This document shows, one piece after another, positions 51,570 to 54,154 of a DNA stretch of 54,154 bases. Numbering within the stretch: position 1 is the first letter of the stretch; every line of letters starts with the position of its first letter. Origin of the DNA: Brevundimonas sp. (GTDB lineage Bacteria; Pseudomonadota; Alphaproteobacteria; Caulobacterales; Caulobacteraceae); the NCBI RefSeq assembly GCF_027484365.1, contig NZ_JAIXTC010000013.1, positions 1-54,154 on the forward strand, in the 5' to 3' direction. A program made the translations under genes and the position numbers. The notes under the pieces were generated by a model. It made no database searches. It saw only the letters and a program-made list of their open reading frames with translations, and was not told where the DNA came from.

Positions 51570-52766
51570 CTACCTCAGGGTCAGGATGACGCGCAGGCCG
51601 GCGGTCAGGATCGGGTCGCGATCCTCGTCTCCGCCCGGATTGTAGATCCACTGCAGGTCGGGCTGGATCGTGAAGGGTCCGAAGGTGTCGGCGTAGGTCA
51701 GCTCGATGCCGCCTTCGGCCTCGCCGAAGGTCACGCCCCCATCCCGGGCATTGGCCTGGGCCTTGTCCGACAGGAGGCCCTGGTGGAAGCCGATCGAGAA
51801 GGCGCTGTCGGGCCGGCCTTCGAACACGGAGTCGACCCGAAGGCCGGTCTGCCATCCGCCGTTGAAGTCGGTGGTGTCTCCGTCCGATACGCCCAGCCGA
51901 ACGAAGGCGCGGACCGTCGGGGCGTCCTCTGCTTCGAACACGGTTCCCTCCGCGACGAGATAGGCGCCCTGGGCGTCGCTGAGCGCCGGGTCGCCGCCGG
52001 GCAGGACGTCCCGGATATCCTCCTGGCCCTCCCCATAGCGCCAGGCGCCGACGGCGATCCGCACGGGACCGGTCCATCCGGCCTCGGCCAGGTAGAGAAT
52101 GCCGTCGTCCATCGTGGTATCGACGCCGCCGTCGTCACCGATTGTTCCGGCCCGGGCGTTCACCGCGGCGGCCTGGACATGGAGCCCTTCGCGCGAGCCG
52201 ATCCGCACCCGAACCGCCAGCGAGGTCGACGGGAAGATGGCCGGCCCGTTTGGTCCGGTCGCGGCCAGTTCGGAGCCGATGCCGAACGGGGGCGCGATCA
52301 ACAGGTCAGAGGCCTCGGTGGCATAGAACTCGCTGTTCACGTCGTAGAGACCCGCCAGCACCGAGCCGGCGCCATCGGCCAGATCCTGTTCGATCCAGGC
52401 CTCGTACAGACGCACGCCCGGGGAACCGACCTCGATATTGTCATAGCCCTGAAGCGTCCCGGCGATCGCGTTCGGCTCGCCCCCGCCGTTGGCCAGCAGG
52501 CTGAAGTGGACGCGCGCGCCACGCCAGCCGAACTGACGTTCAAGATCGCCGTCCAGCGAGAGGTCGAGATTGTCCAGAAAGCGTCCGGCAGGGGTCTCGA
52601 TGCCATCCACCACGCCGATGACGTCGGCGGTGTAGGCGGACTGCAATTGCCAGACTGGCTCAACCGCAGGCTCTGCAGGTCCGTCGCCAACTCCGGCGAA
52701 AGCGACAGTTGACGATAACAATACGCCTACAGCAACCGATACAGTTACATGCGAAATCGAGATCAT
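51570..52766 (-). CDS. OprB-family carbohydrate porin
   Basis: The 398-residue outer-membrane protein has a signal peptide (MISISHVTVSVAVGVLLSS...AFA|GV), the OprB N-terminal AYTADVIGVVDGIETPAGRF, LDLSLDGDLERQFGWRGARV and LYEAWIEQDLADGAGSVLAG. It ends with strands IQPDLQWIYNPGGDED and AGLRVILTLR. OprB porins carry sugars across the outer membrane. No sugar transporter gene accompanies it here. It is divergent from the chemoreceptor gene. Confidence 0.88.
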   Translation of the reverse strand: MISISHVTVSVAVGVLLSSTVAFAGVGDGPAEPAVEPVWQLQSAYTADVIGVVDGIETPAGRFLDNLDLSLDGDLERQFGWRGARVHFSLLANGGGEPNAIAGTLQGYDNIEVGSPGVRLYEAWIEQDLADGAGSVLAGLYDVNSEFYATEASDLLIAPPFGIGSELAATGPNGPAIFPSTSLAVRVRIGSREGLHVQAAAVNARAGTIGDDGGVDTTMDDGILYLAEAGWTGPVRIAVGAWRYGEGQEDIRDVLPGGDPALSDAQGAYLVAEGTVFEAEDAPTVRAFVRLGVSDGDTTDFNGGWQTGLRVDSVFEGRPDSAFSIGFHQGLLSDKAQANARDGGVTFGEAEGGIELTYADTFGPFTIQPDLQWIYNPGGDEDRDPILTAGLRVILTLR

Positions 52767-52949
52767 GGCGCTGCCTTTCCATTCTGGAATGGGGCGAAAT
52801 TCAACAACATCCGCCGCCCGTTTCCATGAGTGTCACTCATGCCCATCAAGAAAACGCGTGTTTCCGGATACGTAGAGTTCCCTACTCGGGATATCGGCAG
52901 TCGTTAGGATTCTTTGATTACTGAAAAGGGTGAAGAACCGGAGACCGCC

Positions 52950-54154
52950 GTGCTGTCAACGATCCGATCCAAAGTGAAATTCGCGGGTTATGCCGTTCTG
53001 GCCCTTTGCGGTCTGAGCTCGGGCGTGGGTCTGGTGGTCGCACTTATGCTGAGCGCATCACTGGCGGACTCGACCCGAACATCGCAGATCATGCGGAACC
53101 ACCTCGAGGGCGACATGATGCATGACGCCCTCAACAGCGATGTGCTCGCCGCACTGCTCGCCGCCGAACAGGGGCGGGTGTCAGAAATTGGCGGCATCCG
53201 GACGGATCTGGAGGAGCATGCCGCCCATTTCCGCGCCATGATCGCGGAGAACAAGGCGATCGCCACGGACCCCGGGACCATCGAGGTGCTGACGGCGGTC
53301 GAACAACCGCTGGAGCAGTACATCGCCGCGGCCGAGGCGATCGTGGCCCTGGCCGCCACCGACCCGGTGGGCGCCAACGCCGCCCTGCCGGCCTTCAGTA
53401 CTCGATTCAGCGAGCTCGAAGACCGGAACGGGGCCGCCTCTGAAGCGATCGAGGCGACACTGACTGACACCAAGGCCCGCGCCGACTTTCTCGTCGTGGG
53501 CGGCGATATCCTGATCGGCCTGACAGTTCTGCTGGCGATCGGTCTGACCCTGCTGCTCAATCGCCAGGCGGTGCGGACGGTGGTGGAGCCGATCGGCGTG
53601 CTTAATGATGAAATGACCGCCCTGTCGGCAGGGGACACCACCGTCGAATTGACCAGTGCGGGCCGTCAGGACGAAATCGGGAAGGTCGGCCGCTCGGTCG
53701 TGGACCTGCAGGCCCTGATCATCGAACGCGCGCGCGCCGAGGCCCAGGCCCAGGCGACCCAGCGCAGTGTGGCGGAACAGGCCCAGCTGGCCGTCGCCGA
53801 ACAGCAGGCCGAGGTCGTGACCGCCATGGCGGAGGGCTTGGATCATCTGATGCGCGGCGACCTGAGCCATCGCATCGAGCGCCGCTTCCCTGAGGGGTAT
53901 GAAAAGCTGAAGGCCGATTTCAACGCCGCCATGGCGCAACTCCAGGAAACCTTGTTGTCGGTCGATGGCAACGCTTCAGTGATCCGCAGCGGCGCCCATG
54001 AGATGACCCAGGCCACCGACGACCTGTCGCGCCGGACCGAGCAGCAGGCCGCCTCTCTGGAGGAGACCGCCGCCGCCCTGGACGAGATCACCGCCACGGT
54101 GAACCGCACGGCCTCGGGCGCGCGTCAGGCCTCGGAGACGGTCCAGGCCGCCAA
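52950..54154 (+). CDS. Methyl-accepting chemotaxis protein, 3' end beyond the window
   Basis: The GTG at 52950 (GGAG seven bases upstream) opens a frame to the window edge (401 codons shown). Predicted elements: TM1 (about 12-37), a mainly helical periplasmic domain of about 140 residues, TM2 (about 181-203), and a HAMP domain (about 204-256). A second HAMP-like stretch follows (VTAMAEGLDHLMRGDLSHRI near 290). Last comes the start of the signalling coiled coil (TQATDDLSRRTEQQAASLEE, AAALDEITATVNRTASGARQ). The Q/E-rich segment contains probable methylation sites. The long ligand-binding domain has no family I can name. Confidence 0.9.
   Translation, partial: MLSTIRSKVKFAGYAVLALCGLSSGVGLVVALMLSASLADSTRTSQIMRNHLEGDMMHDALNSDVLAALLAAEQGRVSEIGGIRTDLEEHAAHFRAMIAENKAIATDPGTIEVLTAVEQPLEQYIAAAEAIVALAATDPVGANAALPAFSTRFSELEDRNGAASEAIEATLTDTKARADFLVVGGDILIGLTVLLAIGLTLLLNRQAVRTVVEPIGVLNDEMTALSAGDTTVELTSAGRQDEIGKVGRSVVDLQALIIERARAEAQAQATQRSVAEQAQLAVAEQQAEVVTAMAEGLDHLMRGDLSHRIERRFPEGYEKLKADFNAAMAQLQETLLSVDGNASVIRSGAHEMTQATDDLSRRTEQQAASLEETAAALDEITATVNRTASGARQASETVQAA

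Overview
The window reads as a chromosomal segment of a high-GC alphaproteobacterium of the family Caulobacteraceae, most likely Brevundimonas or a close relative. The clues are an hfaA-hfaB-hfaD holdfast-anchor operon, a DUF1476-type F1-ATPase inhibitor (zeta subunit), family-typical housekeeping genes, and GC-rich codon use almost throughout. The genus is an inference from gene content, not from a marker gene.

Layout. 1-390: three tandem promoters firing leftwards and a leader that looks like the upstream region of an rRNA operon, whose 16S gene would lie just off the left edge. 0.7-1.9 kb: rhomboid protease and CBS protein (minus). 2.0-7.6 kb: hfaABD and an M16 protease (plus). 7.7-13.2 kb: a secreted Pro/Gly/Asn-rich protein, a PAS protein, a gamma-carbonic-anhydrase-like protein, phoH, doxX, pirin and a SIMPL protein. 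13.4-15.4 kb: a CAT-anticodon tRNA whose 3' end is duplicated 1.9 kb away, bounding a less GC-rich mini-island with a JAMM metallopeptidase gene and a secreted-protein gene but no integrase. 15.4-18.3 kb: a beta-helix protein and a Sel1-repeat lipoprotein. 18.6-26.7 kb: fRMsr, a fragment of a ROK sugar kinase, a QDPR-like SDR, a CitE-like lyase, KpsC, a FabH-like synthase, small lipoprotein, M48 protease, a small unknown protein and a beta-barrel protein. 26.9-39.0 kb (all minus): ketopantoate-reductase-like gene, ppdK, glyS-glyQ, ispE, a TPR protein and ETF-QO. 39.0-45.4 kb: family-4 uracil-DNA glycosylase, lytic transglycosylase, GST, and purB with a 2OG oxygenase and a deoxyinosine glycosylase. 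45.5-49.4 kb: two fasciclin-domain proteins and a 0.9-kb tandem duplication carrying two proteins with IPTL-CTERM-like tails and a broken copy of the end of a sterol-desaturase gene. 49.4 kb to the end: DUF1476, purC-purS, a PEBP-like protein, an OprB porin and the start of a chemoreceptor cut by the window edge.

How parts fit together. HfaA and HfaD would be exported through the CsgG-like HfaB to anchor the polar adhesive. glyQ/glyS give the two-subunit glycyl-tRNA synthetase. purB, purC and purS belong to IMP/AMP synthesis, and a deoxyinosine glycosylase lies in the purB run. The rhomboid, M16, M48 and SLT enzymes act on membrane or envelope substrates.

The most unusual features are the integrase-less tRNA-inserted JAMM mini-island, the in-frame 48-codon palindromic-repeat insertion inside glyS, the tandem duplication that left a desaturase relic, the three near-identical rRNA-type promoters, and the ROK kinase remnant.
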